Shown: one piece after another, positions 7,122 through 15,250 of the stretch
How the letters are laid out: every line of letters starts with the position of its first letter
Position numbering within the stretch: the stretch's first letter is position 1
Source of the DNA: Jatrophihabitans sp.
GTDB taxonomy: Bacteria > Actinomycetota > Actinomycetes > Mycobacteriales > Jatrophihabitantaceae
NCBI GenBank assembly: GCA_025966255.1
Contig: JAOPVG010000389.1
Location: 1 to 20,191, forward strand
DNA length: 20,191 nucleotides
Direction: 5' to 3'
Position numbers and translations under genes: made by a program
Notes under the pieces: generated by a model
The model's database searches: none
What the model was told of the DNA's origin: nothing
Seen by the model: the letters and a program-made list of their open reading frames with translations, nothing else

Positions 7122-9914
7122 GTGGCAGGCAAGGCCCGCGTTCATGAGCTCGCCAAGGAGCTCAGCGTCACCAGTAAAGAAATTCTCGCCAAACTCGGCG
7201 AGATGGGCGAGTTCGTCAAGAGCGCGTCCTCCACAGTCGAGGCCCCGGTAGCGCGCCGCCTCCGCGAGGCGTACCCCGCCGCAGCCCCGGCCCCGGCGAA
7301 GAAGGCTCCGGCCAAGAAGGCCGCGACCGCTGCCGCAGCCCCGGCCCCGGCCCCGGCCGCCCCGGTCGAAACCGCACCGGTCGCCCCACCCGCGCCACCC
7401 GCGCCGCCGACGCCCGCACCTGAAGCGCCGGCACCGGTCCAAGACCGGCCCGCGGCCGCGGCGGCATCCGCCGCCCCGGCGGCTCCGGCCGAGACCCGTC
7501 CGGCCGCACCCGGCGTTCCCGCCGGACCCCGGCCGGGCCCGCGCGTGGGCAACAACCCGTTCGGCGTCGGCGGTGGCGCAGCGGCCCGACCGGTCGCACC
7601 GCGTCCGGCGGCCCAGCCGGGCAGCATGCCGCCTCGTCCCGGCGGTCCGCGTCCGCCGAACCCCGGCATGATGCCGCCTCGGCCCAATCCGGGCATGATG
7701 CCGGCCCGTCCCGGCCAAGGCCCTCGCGGCGGTGGACCCGGTGGGTCGAGTGGCCCCGGCGGTCCCGGAGCCCGACCCAGTGGTCCGGGCGCCCGTCCGG
7801 GCGGTCCCGGAGCACGTCCGGGCGGCGGCGGATTCCGCAGCGGTCCAGGCGGCGCCCCCGGTGCCGGCCCTGGTGGTGCTCCGGGCGGCGGCCCCGGTGG
7901 TCCCGGCGGCGGTGGTCCCTACCGCGGTGGCCCAGGTGGACGTCCAGGTGGTGGCGGTCGCGGTGGTCGCGGTGCCAGCACGGCCGGCGCATTCGGCCGT
8001 AAGGGCGGCGGACCCGCCCGCGGTCGCAAGAGCAAGAAGCAGCGGCGTCAAGAGTTCGACAACATGTCCGCGCCGTCGCTCGGCGGCGTGCAGGTTCCCC
8101 GCGGCAACGGCGCGGTCCTGCGCCTGCCCCGCGGCGCCTCGCTGTCGGACTTCGCCGAGAAGATCGATGCCAACCCGGCCGCCCTCGTCACGGTGATGTT
8201 CCACCTCGGCGAGATGGTCACGGCGACGCAGTCGGTCAACGAGGAAACCCTGCAGTTGCTCGGTGCCGAGCTGAACTACCAGGTTCAGGTCGTCAGCCCC
8301 GAGGACGAGGACCGCGAGTTGCTCGAGACGTTCGACCTGAAGTTCGGTGAGGACCAGGGCGACGACGAGCACATCATCGCCCGGCCGCCGGTCGTGACCG
8401 TCATGGGTCACGTCGACCACGGTAAGACTCGACTGCTCGACGCCATCCGCAAGACGAACGTCATGGGCGACGAAGCCGGTGGCATCACCCAGCACATCGG
8501 TGCCTACCAGGTGCATGTCGAGCACGACGGCCAGGAGCGCGCGATCACGTTCATCGACACTCCGGGTCACGAGGCGTTCACCGCCATGCGGGCCCGCGGC
8601 GCCGCCACCACGGACATCGTGGTGCTGGTCGTTGCGGCCGACGACGGTGTCATGCCGCAGACGATCGAGGCGTTGAACCACGCCCAGGCTGCGGGTGCGC
8701 CGATCGTGGTCGCGGTGAACAAGATCGACAAGGAAGACGCCAACCCGGCCAAGGTGCGCCAGCAGCTCACCGAGTACGGGCTGGTCGCCGAGGAGTACGG
8801 CGGCGACACGCTGTTCGTCGACGTCTCGGCGCGGTCGAACCTGCACATCGACGACCTGCTCGAGGGCATCCTGCTCACCGCCGATGCCGCGCTCGACCTG
8901 CGGGCCAACCCCGACCAGGACGCGCAAGGCATCGTCATCGAGGCCCGGCTCGACCGCGGTCGCGGTCCGGTGGCCACGCTGCTCGTGCAGCGCGGCACGC
9001 TCAAGGTCGGTGACTCGGTCGTGGCCAGCGATGCATTCGGTCGCGTCCGTGCCATGTTGGACGAGAACGGCGACACCGTCGAGGAAGCACCACCCTCGCG
9101 GCCGGTCCAGGTTCTCGGACTCACGTCCGTGCCCAGTGCCGGTGACTCGTTCCTCGTCGTCGACGAAGACCGCATCGCCCGGCAGATCGCCGACCGTCGT
9201 CAGGCCCGCGAGCGCAATGCGCTGCTGGCGTCCTCGCGGCGTCGCGTTTCGCTGGACGACCTCGACAAGGCACTTGCGGCCGGCGAGGTCGATCAGTTGA
9301 ACCTGATCATCAAGGGTGACGTGTCCGGCTCGGTCGAGGCGCTCGAAGACGCGCTGGTCAACATCGACATGGGTGACGACAAGGAAGAAGTGTCGCTGCG
9401 CGTGATCGGTCGCGGTGTCGGTGCGATCACCGAGAACGACATCAACCTTGCCGTCGCTTCGGACGCCGTGGTGATCGGCTTCAACGTCCGACCTGAAGGC
9501 AAGGCGCGCGAAGCCGCTGAGCGCGAAGGCGTGGACGTCCGGTACTACACGGTCATCTACCAGGCCATCGAGGAGATCGAGGCTGCGCTCAAGGGCATGC
9601 TCAAGCCCGAGTTCGAAGAGGTGCAGCTCGGTACCGCCGAGGTCCGGGAAGTGTTCCGGGTACCGCGGATCGGCAACATCGCCGGCTCGCTCGTCCGTAC
9701 CGGTCTGATCCGGCGCAACAGCAAGGCGCGTCTGGTCCGCGACGGCACCGTCGTGGCCGACAACCTCACCGTCGAGTCGCTCAAGCGGTTCAAGGACGAC
9801 GCGACCGAGGTGCGGGAAGGTTACGAATGCGGTATCGGGCTCGGTTCGTACAACGACATCAAGATTGATGACGTGATCGAGACCTTCGAGTTGCGCGAGA
9901 AGCCGCGCGGCTGA
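7122..9914 (+). CDS. infB: Translation initiation factor IF-2
   Basis: This is a 930-residue IF2, the GTPase that places initiator tRNA on the 30S subunit and promotes subunit joining. It opens with an IF2-N domain (1-50, [21 protein letters not shown]). A very long disordered linker follows (about 47-306), first Ala/Pro-rich, then Gly/Pro/Arg-rich with repeats such as NPGMMP and GPGARP. A second IF2-N-like domain lies around 320-400. The GTPase motifs are intact: G1 GHVDHGKT (429-436), the GGITQHIGA switch, G3 DTPGHE (from Asp479) and G4 NKID (533-536). Domains II, III and the tRNA-binding C2 domain complete it. The GTG start at 7122 follows AAGGAG (7112-7117) by four bases. Confidence 0.98.
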   Translation: MAGKARVHELAKELSVTSKEILAKLGEMGEFVKSASSTVEAPVARRLREAYPAAAPAPAKKAPAKKAATAAAAPAPAPAAPVETAPVAPPAPPAPPTPAPEAPAPVQDRPAAAAASAAPAAPAETRPAAPGVPAGPRPGPRVGNNPFGVGGGAAARPVAPRPAAQPGSMPPRPGGPRPPNPGMMPPRPNPGMMPARPGQGPRGGGPGGSSGPGGPGARPSGPGARPGGPGARPGGGGFRSGPGGAPGAGPGGAPGGGPGGPGGGGPYRGGPGGRPGGGGRGGRGASTAGAFGRKGGGPARGRKSKKQRRQEFDNMSAPSLGGVQVPRGNGAVLRLPRGASLSDFAEKIDANPAALVTVMFHLGEMVTATQSVNEETLQLLGAELNYQVQVVSPEDEDRELLETFDLKFGEDQGDDEHIIARPPVVTVMGHVDHGKTRLLDAIRKTNVMGDEAGGITQHIGAYQVHVEHDGQERAITFIDTPGHEAFTAMRARGAATTDIVVLVVAADDGVMPQTIEALNHAQAAGAPIVVAVNKIDKEDANPAKVRQQLTEYGLVAEEYGGDTLFVDVSARSNLHIDDLLEGILLTADAALDLRANPDQDAQGIVIEARLDRGRGPVATLLVQRGTLKVGDSVVASDAFGRVRAMLDENGDTVEEAPPSRPVQVLGLTSVPSAGDSFLVVDEDRIARQIADRRQARERNALLASSRRRVSLDDLDKALAAGEVDQLNLIIKGDVSGSVEALEDALVNIDMGDDKEEVSLRVIGRGVGAITENDINLAVASDAVVIGFNVRPEGKAREAAEREGVDVRYYTVIYQAIEEIEAALKGMLKPEFEEVQLGTAEVREVFRVPRIGNIAGSLVRTGLIRRNSKARLVRDGTVVADNLTVESLKRFKDDATEVREGYECGIGLGSYNDIKIDDVIETFELREKPRG

Positions 9915-9925
9915 GTTCGGCTCCG

Positions 9926-9989
9926 CGACGACGGGGGCCTCCTACCGTAACTACCAAATGCACACGGTTGGAGGCCCCCATCGTCGTTT
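9926..9989 (+). terminator. Long hairpin after infB (terminator or attenuator)
   Basis: Arms 9926-9942 and 9970-9986 pair over 17 positions with one mismatch. The stem continues past a T-T mismatch with ACCGT/ACGGT (9944-9948 / 9964-9968), around a 15-base loop: 21 base pairs in all. Only TTT follows. It starts 12 bases after the infB stop and probably ends or attenuates the rimP-infB transcript before ylxP-rbfA. Confidence 0.75.
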
Positions 9990-10059
9990 CGCCTCCGATG
10001 TCGGGTCACCGCGTGGGTGTTGGCTCGCGCAATCGAATAGGAAGGGTGACGGGGTTTTG

Positions 10060-10356
10060 GTGGTCGGTACTTTGTGTGCGGATCTCCTACTCGGAGATGT
10101 GCATTCGTTGAAGGAGAAGCGCGGGGTGGTTCGGCCGATCGTGGCCGAGCTGCGGCGGCGCTTCGAGGTCTCGGCCGCCGAGACTGGCGACCAGGATCTG
10201 CACCGGCGCGCTGAGGTATCGGTCGCGCTGGTAGCCGGTGACCACGCTCAGGCCACGCAGGTCTTGGCTGAATGTGAGCGGTTGATGGCGGGGCGGCCCG
10301 AGGTCGAGTTGCTGTCGACGCGCACCCGCGTGCTCGACGACGACGATCTGAACTGA
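10060..10356 (+). CDS. ylxP: YlxP / DUF503 family protein
   Basis: This is a 98-residue DUF503 protein. The family is well conserved between infB and rbfA; a ribosome-related role is suspected, but the biochemical function is not settled. The sequence shows DLLLGDVHSLKEKRGVVRPIVAELRRRFEVSAAETGDQDLHRRAEVSVALVAGD and the terminal GRPEVELLSTRTRVLDDDD, close to the family pattern. GTG 10060 is preferred because the family starts two or three residues before G-T-L; the adjacent TTG 10057 is equally possible. AGGAAGGG (10039-10046) is a plausible but rather distant ribosome-binding site. The frame is open back to 9958, but that would place coding sequence inside the infB terminator. Confidence 0.88.
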   Translation: MVGTLCADLLLGDVHSLKEKRGVVRPIVAELRRRFEVSAAETGDQDLHRRAEVSVALVAGDHAQATQVLAECERLMAGRPEVELLSTRTRVLDDDDLN

Positions 10357-10369
10357 CGATCTGAACTGA
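10342..10369. repeat. 13-bp tandem duplication across the ylxP stop codon
   Basis: GACGATCTGAACT occurs at 10342-10354 and again at 10355-10367, and the period continues for two more bases. The copy junction contains the ylxP stop (10354-10356), so the second copy is non-coding and lies directly before the rbfA ribosome-binding site (GAGGAG, 10368-10373). Confidence 0.95.
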
Positions 10370-10379
10370 GGAGCACGCG

Positions 10380-10823
10380 ATGGTTGACGCCGCACGCGCG
10401 AGGCGATTGTCCGGTCGGATCAAGCAGATCGTGGCGACCACGATCGAGATGCAGATCAAGGATCCGCGACTCGGCATGGTGACGATCACCGACGTCCGCG
10501 TGACGGGCGACCTCCACGACGCAACCGTGTTTTACACCGTGCTGGGCAACGAGGAGGAGCGCGTCAGCTCCGCCGCTGCGCTGGAATCGGCGAAGGGCGT
10601 CCTGCGCAGCGAGGTGGGAAGGCAGACCGGGGTGCGCTTCACGCCCTCGTTGACGTTCCAACTCGACGCGCTGCCCGACAACGCCCGGCAGCTCGAGGAT
10701 CTGCTGGCGATCGCCGCGGCCGAGGACGCCAAGGTCGAGGCGGCGCGGCGCGGCGCGGTCCCCGCCGGCGAGGCCGACCCGTACCGCAAACCCAGGATCG
10801 CCGAGGACGACGCCGAGCAATGA
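10380..10823 (+). CDS. rbfA: Ribosome-binding factor A
   Basis: This is a 147-residue RbfA, a KH-type protein that binds the immature 30S subunit near the 5' end of 16S rRNA and is needed for late maturation and cold adaptation. It shows [51 protein letters not shown] and the later [39 protein letters not shown], with an acidic actinobacterial tail. GAGGAG (10368-10373) lies six bases before ATG 10380. Its stop overlaps the ATG of a 14-codon ORF (10820-10864) that in turn overlaps the next gene. Confidence 0.96.
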   Translation: MVDAARARRLSGRIKQIVATTIEMQIKDPRLGMVTITDVRVTGDLHDATVFYTVLGNEEERVSSAAALESAKGVLRSEVGRQTGVRFTPSLTFQLDALPDNARQLEDLLAIAAAEDAKVEAARRGAVPAGEADPYRKPRIAEDDAEQ

Positions 10824-10864
10824 CCGCAGCCGCACGCCGTCGGCCGAACACATCGGCGTCATGA
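10820..10864 (+). CDS. Mini-[17 protein letters not shown] linking rbfA to the next gene
   Basis: ATG 10820 overlaps the rbfA stop as ATGA. The 14-codon frame ends in TGA 10862-10864, which overlaps the ATG of the next gene (10861), again as ATGA. It could be a coupling relay, or the remains of the start of a lost gene. No function is claimed, and chance is possible for so short a frame. Confidence 0.3.
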   Translation: MTAAARRRPNTSAS

Positions 10865-11985
10865 CCGCGGTACCGCCGAAGTCGCGTCCGCGGCCCCGAC
10901 CGACAGCGGCACCGGCGCCGCGGCCCCGCCCGAGGCCCGGCCCGATCGCCGCAGCGCCCCCCGCCGACGCACCATCCCCACGAAGTCGGACGGCCCGGCG
11001 TCAGGCCGAGCGCCGCAACCGCCTGCGCCGATTGAGCCTCGTGGTCCTGACCACCGGCGTCGTGCTCGCCGTCGTGGCGGTTGCCGTTCTCGTCCTGATC
11101 CGTCGATCGGACCAGAACTCCAAAGCCGCTGCCGCCACGCCCAAGCCCACACCGTCGGTCGCCGCGACCGGCAAAGGCGCGCTGCTGCTCAACGCCAACC
11201 TCGCAACCGGCTACGTCGCCGCGACGACCTCGGACATCGCCGCCATCACGTCCTACGACTACCGCACCCTCGACGACGCGCTGACCGTCGGACTCTCGGT
11301 CACTACCGGCGAATATCGGAAGGCCTACCGCGCCGCCCTCACCGGTTCGCTCGCCTCGGACGCACGCAAGAACCACACCGTCCAGACCTTCGACCTGCTG
11401 CGGATCGGGATCGGTGAGGTATCCGCCGACGGCACCAGCGCGAAGCTGCTGGTGTTCGGGCTGGAGACGATGACGCACAACGTCGCCCACGGCGAGACGC
11501 GGCACGATTTGGTGACGCTCACCGCCACGGTCGTGCACCGCGGCGACAGCTACCTGATCAGCCAGTTGGACGTGGGAGCAAACGCCGGTCTTCCGCCGTC
11601 GACGGCAGAGCTCACCGTCGCGGCTGAGGCGGCCCGTCAGGAGGTCGTCGACGTGCTCAGCTACCGGCGCGACCACTTCGACGTCGACTACAACCGCGCA
11701 CTGGATGGCGCCGTCGAGCCCCTGCGCAGCCAGATCATCAGCAACGCCGCCGACACGAAGGCGTCCATTGTCAAGGGCAAGTACGACCTCGTCGGTTCGG
11801 TCACGGCGCTCGCCGTGCAGCGGGCCTCGGGTGACACCCTGGTCCTCCTCGTGGCCGCCACCGGCAACAAGGTGGACGCGAGGGGCACCGCGACCGAGGT
11901 GACGGACGGGCGGTACGAGGTCACGGTCGTCAAGGTCTCCGGGGGCTGGCAGACCAGCAACGTGGTCCCGGTCGGAGCCCAGTGA
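10861..11985 (+). CDS. Membrane-anchored protein with two Mce-associated/NTF2-like domains
   Basis: This is a 374-residue protein. Residues 1-58 are a cytoplasmic Pro/Arg/Ala-rich tail, 59-80 form one hydrophobic membrane helix, and the rest is predicted outside the membrane. Two regions resemble each other and the Mce-associated membrane protein fold. Domain A (about 112-239) contains AAITSYDYRTLDDALTVGLS, EYRKAYRAAL and the closing RGDSYLISQLDVG. Domain B (about 254-371) contains VVDVLSYRRDHFDVDYNRAL, PLRSQIISNA and GGWQTSNVVPVG. Single-domain members are the usual form, so this looks like an internal duplication. ATG 10861 overlaps the mini-ORF stop, and its own stop overlaps the MATE GTG start. 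Mce-associated proteins stabilise Mce lipid importers, but no mce genes are nearby, so its role is unknown. Confidence 0.78.
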   Translation: MTAVPPKSRPRPRPTAAPAPRPRPRPGPIAAAPPADAPSPRSRTARRQAERRNRLRRLSLVVLTTGVVLAVVAVAVLVLIRRSDQNSKAAAATPKPTPSVAATGKGALLLNANLATGYVAATTSDIAAITSYDYRTLDDALTVGLSVTTGEYRKAYRAALTGSLASDARKNHTVQTFDLLRIGIGEVSADGTSAKLLVFGLETMTHNVAHGETRHDLVTLTATVVHRGDSYLISQLDVGANAGLPPSTAELTVAAEAARQEVVDVLSYRRDHFDVDYNRALDGAVEPLRSQIISNAADTKASIVKGKYDLVGSVTALAVQRASGDTLVLLVAATGNKVDARGTATEVTDGRYEVTVVKVSGGWQTSNVVPVGAQ

Positions 11986-13301
11986 GCGCCGGCACGCAAC
12001 TGCCGCCGACGAGCCGCATGCTCGCGCTGGCGGCGTCGGCCTTCATCGTGCTGGCCGCGGAGCCCCTGTACCTGCTCGTCGACACTGCGGTCGTCGGCCA
12101 CCTCGGCACCGGCGCGCTCGCCGGACTTGGCATCGGCGCCGCACTGATGACCCTGCTGACGATCGTCGGAACCTTCGTCGAGTACGGCACGACGGCCCGC
12201 GCCGCTCGCTGGTACGGCGCCGGCCGGACCGATGCCGCGATCGGCGAGGGCGTGCAGGCGTCGTGGCTCGCCGCCGGCATCGGCATCGTCGTAGTGGCCG
12301 CAGGAGAGGTGTTCGCCGGCCCGCTCACCTCGCTGCTCTCCGGTGGCGCGGGACCGACCCAGCACGCCGCTGAGTCGTGGTTCCGGATCGCCGTGCTCGG
12401 GATTCCCGGAGTGCTGATCGTCCTGGCCGGCAACGGCTGGATGCGCGGCGTGCAGCGCACTCGCCAACCCGTGCTGATCGTCGTCGCGGCGAATGCCCTG
12501 TCCGCCATCGCCTCGCCGCTGCTCGTCTATCCAGCCGGCCTCGGCCTGACCGGATCGGCGATCGCCAACGTTGCGGCCCAGGCCGTCGGCGCGGCGCTGT
12601 TCCTCCGCGCGTTGCACGGGGAGGGCGTCGGGCTGCGCCCCGATCGGGCGGTGATGCGGGCGCAGGCAATCGTCGGCCGAGACCTGATCATCCGGGCCGC
12701 GGCCTTCCAGGTCGCGTTCCTGACCGCCGCGGGCGTGGCGGCGCGGATGGGCACTTCGCAGATCGCGGCGCATCAGATCGGGCTGCAACTGTGGGAGTTC
12801 ACCGCGCTGCTGCTCGACTCCTTCGCCATCGCGGCGCAGTCCCTCGTGGGCGCTGCACTGGGCGCCTCCGATGCCGACGGCGCCCGCGCGATGGCCTGGC
12901 AGGTCTCGCGATGGGGCCTGTACGCCGGGGTCGGCTTCGGTGTTCTGTTCGCAGCCGGCTGGGCCGTCATCCCGCGGCTGTTCACGTCGTCGCCGGACGT
13001 CGTGAGCCAGGCCCACGTGCTGTGGCCGTGGTTCGTCGGCATGCTGCCCGCGGCCGGTGTGGTGTTCGCACTGGACGGCGTGCTCATCGGGGCCGGCGAC
13101 GTGGGCTTCCTACGCACGATCACCATCGTGGCCGCCGTGTTCGCGTTCGCCCCTCTCAACCTCGCCGCACTGCATTGGCACTGGGGGCTCGGCGGGGTGT
13201 GGGCCGGATTGGCCGCGTTCATCGGCGTCCGGCTCGTCGGCATGGCCTGGCGCGCCCACGGTGGCCGCTGGATGGTGACCGGCACCGGCGAGACGGCCTA
13301 G
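11982..13301 (+). CDS. MATE family efflux transporter (DinF-type)
   Basis: This is a 439-residue MATE transporter with about 12 hydrophobic helices, the normal length. The DinF-like signature PLYLLVDTAVVGHLGTGALAGLGIG lies near the N-terminus (about residues 27-51). Later family blocks include the mid-protein QVAFLTAAGVAARMGTSQIAAHQIGLQLWEF and FAIAAQSLVGAALG. MATE proteins export cationic compounds or drugs in exchange for H+ or Na+; the substrate is unknown. GTG 11982 is chosen because it overlaps the upstream stop (GTGA), giving translational coupling. M. tuberculosis has dinF (Rv2836c) in this same neighbourhood. The stop codon lies inside a 26-bp palindrome shared with the truB start region. 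Confidence 0.93.
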   Translation: MSAGTQLPPTSRMLALAASAFIVLAAEPLYLLVDTAVVGHLGTGALAGLGIGAALMTLLTIVGTFVEYGTTARAARWYGAGRTDAAIGEGVQASWLAAGIGIVVVAAGEVFAGPLTSLLSGGAGPTQHAAESWFRIAVLGIPGVLIVLAGNGWMRGVQRTRQPVLIVVAANALSAIASPLLVYPAGLGLTGSAIANVAAQAVGAALFLRALHGEGVGLRPDRAVMRAQAIVGRDLIIRAAAFQVAFLTAAGVAARMGTSQIAAHQIGLQLWEFTALLLDSFAIAAQSLVGAALGASDADGARAMAWQVSRWGLYAGVGFGVLFAAGWAVIPRLFTSSPDVVSQAHVLWPWFVGMLPAAGVVFALDGVLIGAGDVGFLRTITIVAAVFAFAPLNLAALHWHWGLGGVWAGLAAFIGVRLVGMAWRAHGGRWMVTGTGETA

Positions 13302-13323
13302 TGGTCGGGTCCCCGACCACTAG
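13298..13323. promoter_or_regulatory. 26-bp perfect palindrome between MATE gene and truB
   Basis: CTAGTGGTCGGG (13298-13309) and CCCGACCACTAG (13312-13323) are exact reverse complements separated by two bases. The palindrome includes the MATE stop codon, runs into the TAGGGT -10-like element (13321-13326), and ends nine bases before the truB GTG (13333). It could be a terminator-like RNA hairpin or a repressor operator; the tiny spacer leaves both open. Confidence 0.8.
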
Positions 13324-13332
13324 GGTGGCCCG
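13321..13332 (+). promoter_or_regulatory. Putative leaderless -10 element for truB
   Basis: TAGGGT (13321-13326) lies six bases before the GTG at 13333, the spacing of a leaderless start. There is no recognisable -35, because that region is the palindrome. AGGGTGG at 13322-13328 could alternatively serve as a close ribosome-binding site. Confidence 0.35.
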
Positions 13333-14253
13333 GTGCCCCGACCGGATCGTCTCCGCGACGACCGGCCGCCCGCCCGCGACGGGCTGGTGATCGTCGACAA
13401 GCCGCCGGACTGGACGTCGCACGACGTCGTCGGCCGGATGCGCCGCCTCGCCCGCACCCGGCGGGTAGGTCACGCCGGGACCCTCGACCCGATGGCGACG
13501 GGCCTGCTCGTCCTCGGCGTGGGCACGGCCACCCGGCTGCTGCATCACCTCGTCCTCGCCGACAAGGCGTACACGGCCACGATCCGGCTCGGACAGTCGA
13601 CCGTGACCGACGACGCCGAGGGGGAGTTGGTGGTGGAGTCCTCGGCTGCGGGCGTTGACGAGGAGCAGGTGCGCGCGGCCCTCCGTCCGCTGACGGGGGA
13701 CATCCAGCAGGTCCCGAGCGCGGTGTCGGCGATCAAGATCAACGGGCAGCGCTCCTACAAACGAGTGCGCGACGGCGAGTCCGTTGAGCTCCCGGCCCGG
13801 CCAGTGACCGTCGCGCGGTTCGACGCCCTCGGTTTCGCCCGACCGGTGCCCGAGCTGCTCGACGTCGACGTGCTCGTGGAGTGCACGTCCGGCACCTATG
13901 TCCGCGCCCTCGCCCGCGATCTCGGCGCTGCGCTGGGCGTGGGCGGACACCTCACCGCGCTGCGGCGCACCCGCGTCGGCCCGTTCACGCTCGACCAGGC
14001 CCGCAGCCTGGACGAGCTGGCGGAGCTCGACGACCCGGTCACGCTGCCGCTCGCCGTCGACGTGCGAGCCGCGATGCCGGTGCGAACGGTGGACGACCAG
14101 GAGGCGCGCGAGCTGTCCTTCGGCCGCGCGCTCGAGCCCCGGGGGATTGCCGGCACGCACGGCGCGCTGAGCGCCGACGGCGCGGCGATTGCGCTGCTGC
14201 AGGAACGTGACGGCCGCTCGCAACCGGTGCTCGTCTTCACCCCTCAGGGCTAG
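13333..14253 (+). CDS. truB: tRNA pseudouridine(55) synthase TruB
   Basis: This is a 306-residue TruB, which converts U55 of the tRNA T-loop to pseudouridine. Motif I is DGLVIVDKPPDWTSHDVV (from 16). The catalytic motif GHAGTLDPMATGLLVLGVG has Asp52 as the nucleophile by family homology. RLGQSTVTDDAEGE, the QVPSAVSAIKINGQRSYKRVRDGE block and the RALARDLGAALGVGGHLTALRRTRVGPFTLD block are all in family order, followed by a short C-terminal domain. GTG 13333 is the first start that keeps the N-terminus within normal length. In actinobacteria truB commonly precedes ribF, as here (37-base gap). Confidence 0.96.
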   Translation: MPRPDRLRDDRPPARDGLVIVDKPPDWTSHDVVGRMRRLARTRRVGHAGTLDPMATGLLVLGVGTATRLLHHLVLADKAYTATIRLGQSTVTDDAEGELVVESSAAGVDEEQVRAALRPLTGDIQQVPSAVSAIKINGQRSYKRVRDGESVELPARPVTVARFDALGFARPVPELLDVDVLVECTSGTYVRALARDLGAALGVGGHLTALRRTRVGPFTLDQARSLDELAELDDPVTLPLAVDVRAAMPVRTVDDQEARELSFGRALEPRGIAGTHGALSADGAAIALLQERDGRSQPVLVFTPQG

Positions 14254-14277
14254 CCGGGCCTGCGTCCACCCGGCCAG

Positions 14278-14290
14278 TAGGCTGCCGGAC
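14278..14290 (+). promoter_or_regulatory. Putative leaderless -10 element for ribF
   Basis: TAGGCT (14278-14283) is followed by seven bases and the GTG at 14291. No good Shine-Dalgarno is present and no -35 is recognisable. The spacing matches leaderless actinobacterial starts and supports GTG 14291 over the upstream starts. Confidence 0.42.
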
Positions 14291-15244
14291 GTGCAGCGCT
14301 GGCACGGCTTGGACGCCGTCCCCACCGGATGGGGGCACTGCGTGGTCACCATCGGTGTCTTCGACGGCATCCACCGGGGGCACGCGTCGATCATCGCGGA
14401 CGCGGTGCAGATCGCCGCCGAGCGCGGTGTGCCCAGCGCGCTGATCACGTTCGTGCCGCATCCGTCCGAGGTCGTGCGCCCGGGGTCGCATCCACCCGTC
14501 CTGACCAGCATCGTGCGGCGCGCCGAACTGGTCGAGGCGCTCGGTGTGGACGTGTTCTGCGCGCTGCCGTTCACCCTCGAGTTCTCCCGAATGCCCCCCG
14601 ACGAGTTCGTCCATCAGGCGCTGGTCGACCGACTGCACGCGTCGGCGGTCGTGGTTGGCGAGAACTTCCGGTTCGGCCACAAGGCGGCCGGAGACGTCAC
14701 CCTGCTCGAACAGTTGGGCCACACGTTCGGCTTCACCACCCACGGCGTCGCGCTGCTGCGCGAAGGGGATACGCCGATGAGCGCGACGTACGTGCGTTCC
14801 TGCGTCCTGGCCGGTGACGTCGCCACGGCGGCGCAGGTGCTCGGGCGGCCGCACCGGGTGGACGGCGTGGTCGAGCGCGGCGACCAGCGTGGGCGCGAAC
14901 TGGGCTACCCGACGGCGAACCTGCGCACCGACGCCTGGGCCGCCGTGCCCGCCGACGGCGTGTATGCCGGCCGGGTCGTGCGCCTCGACGAGTGGGGCCG
15001 TACCGTGCCCGGCGGGCTGCTGGGCACCGCCGCGATCTCGGTCGGGACGAACCCGACCTTCGAGGTCCGGCAGCGGCGGGTCGAGGCGTACATCCTGGAC
15101 TTCGAGGGCGATCTCTACGGCGCGAACGTCGGCGTCGAGTTCGATGAGCGGCTGCGGGGGATGGAGAAATTCGCCAGCGTGACGGACCTGGTGGAGCAGA
15201 TGGCCGACGACGTGGCTCGCACCCGAGCCCTGATCGACAGCTGA
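14291..15244 (+). CDS. ribF: Bifunctional riboflavin kinase / FAD synthetase
   Basis: This 317-residue RibF makes FMN from riboflavin and then FAD. The N-terminal adenylyltransferase domain carries VVTIGVFDGIHRGHASII (the nucleotide-binding G-x-F-D-G-x-H-x-G-H at 22-31), FVPHPSEVVRPG, and the VVGENFRFGHKAAGD and STYVRS-like (SATYVRSCVLAGD) blocks. The C-terminal kinase domain has GRELGYPTANL (PTAN at 207-210), DGVYAG and GTNPTF (252-257), all conserved in the family. GTG 14291 is selected because the open frame upstream overlaps truB and a -10-like element lies seven bases before this start. A possible hairpin beyond the stop separates it from the convergent SRPBCC gene. Confidence 0.96.
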   Translation: MQRWHGLDAVPTGWGHCVVTIGVFDGIHRGHASIIADAVQIAAERGVPSALITFVPHPSEVVRPGSHPPVLTSIVRRAELVEALGVDVFCALPFTLEFSRMPPDEFVHQALVDRLHASAVVVGENFRFGHKAAGDVTLLEQLGHTFGFTTHGVALLREGDTPMSATYVRSCVLAGDVATAAQVLGRPHRVDGVVERGDQRGRELGYPTANLRTDAWAAVPADGVYAGRVVRLDEWGRTVPGGLLGTAAISVGTNPTFEVRQRRVEAYILDFEGDLYGANVGVEFDERLRGMEKFASVTDLVEQMADDVARTRALIDS

Positions 15245-15250
15245 CCGCGC

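Noticed and set aside
7077-8927. 616-codon open frame on the minus strand opposite infB
   Set aside because: It is a shadow of the GC-rich, Gly/Pro/Ala-repeat coding sequence of infB. The translation is low-complexity, matches no family, and the plus-strand gene is certain.
9958-10059. Upstream extension of the ylxP frame
   Set aside because: These codons overlap the long hairpin after infB and do not resemble the DUF503 N-terminus.
13219-14574. 451-codon minus-strand frame opposite truB
   Set aside because: It is an antisense shadow of truB and the starts of its neighbours, with no recognisable motif.
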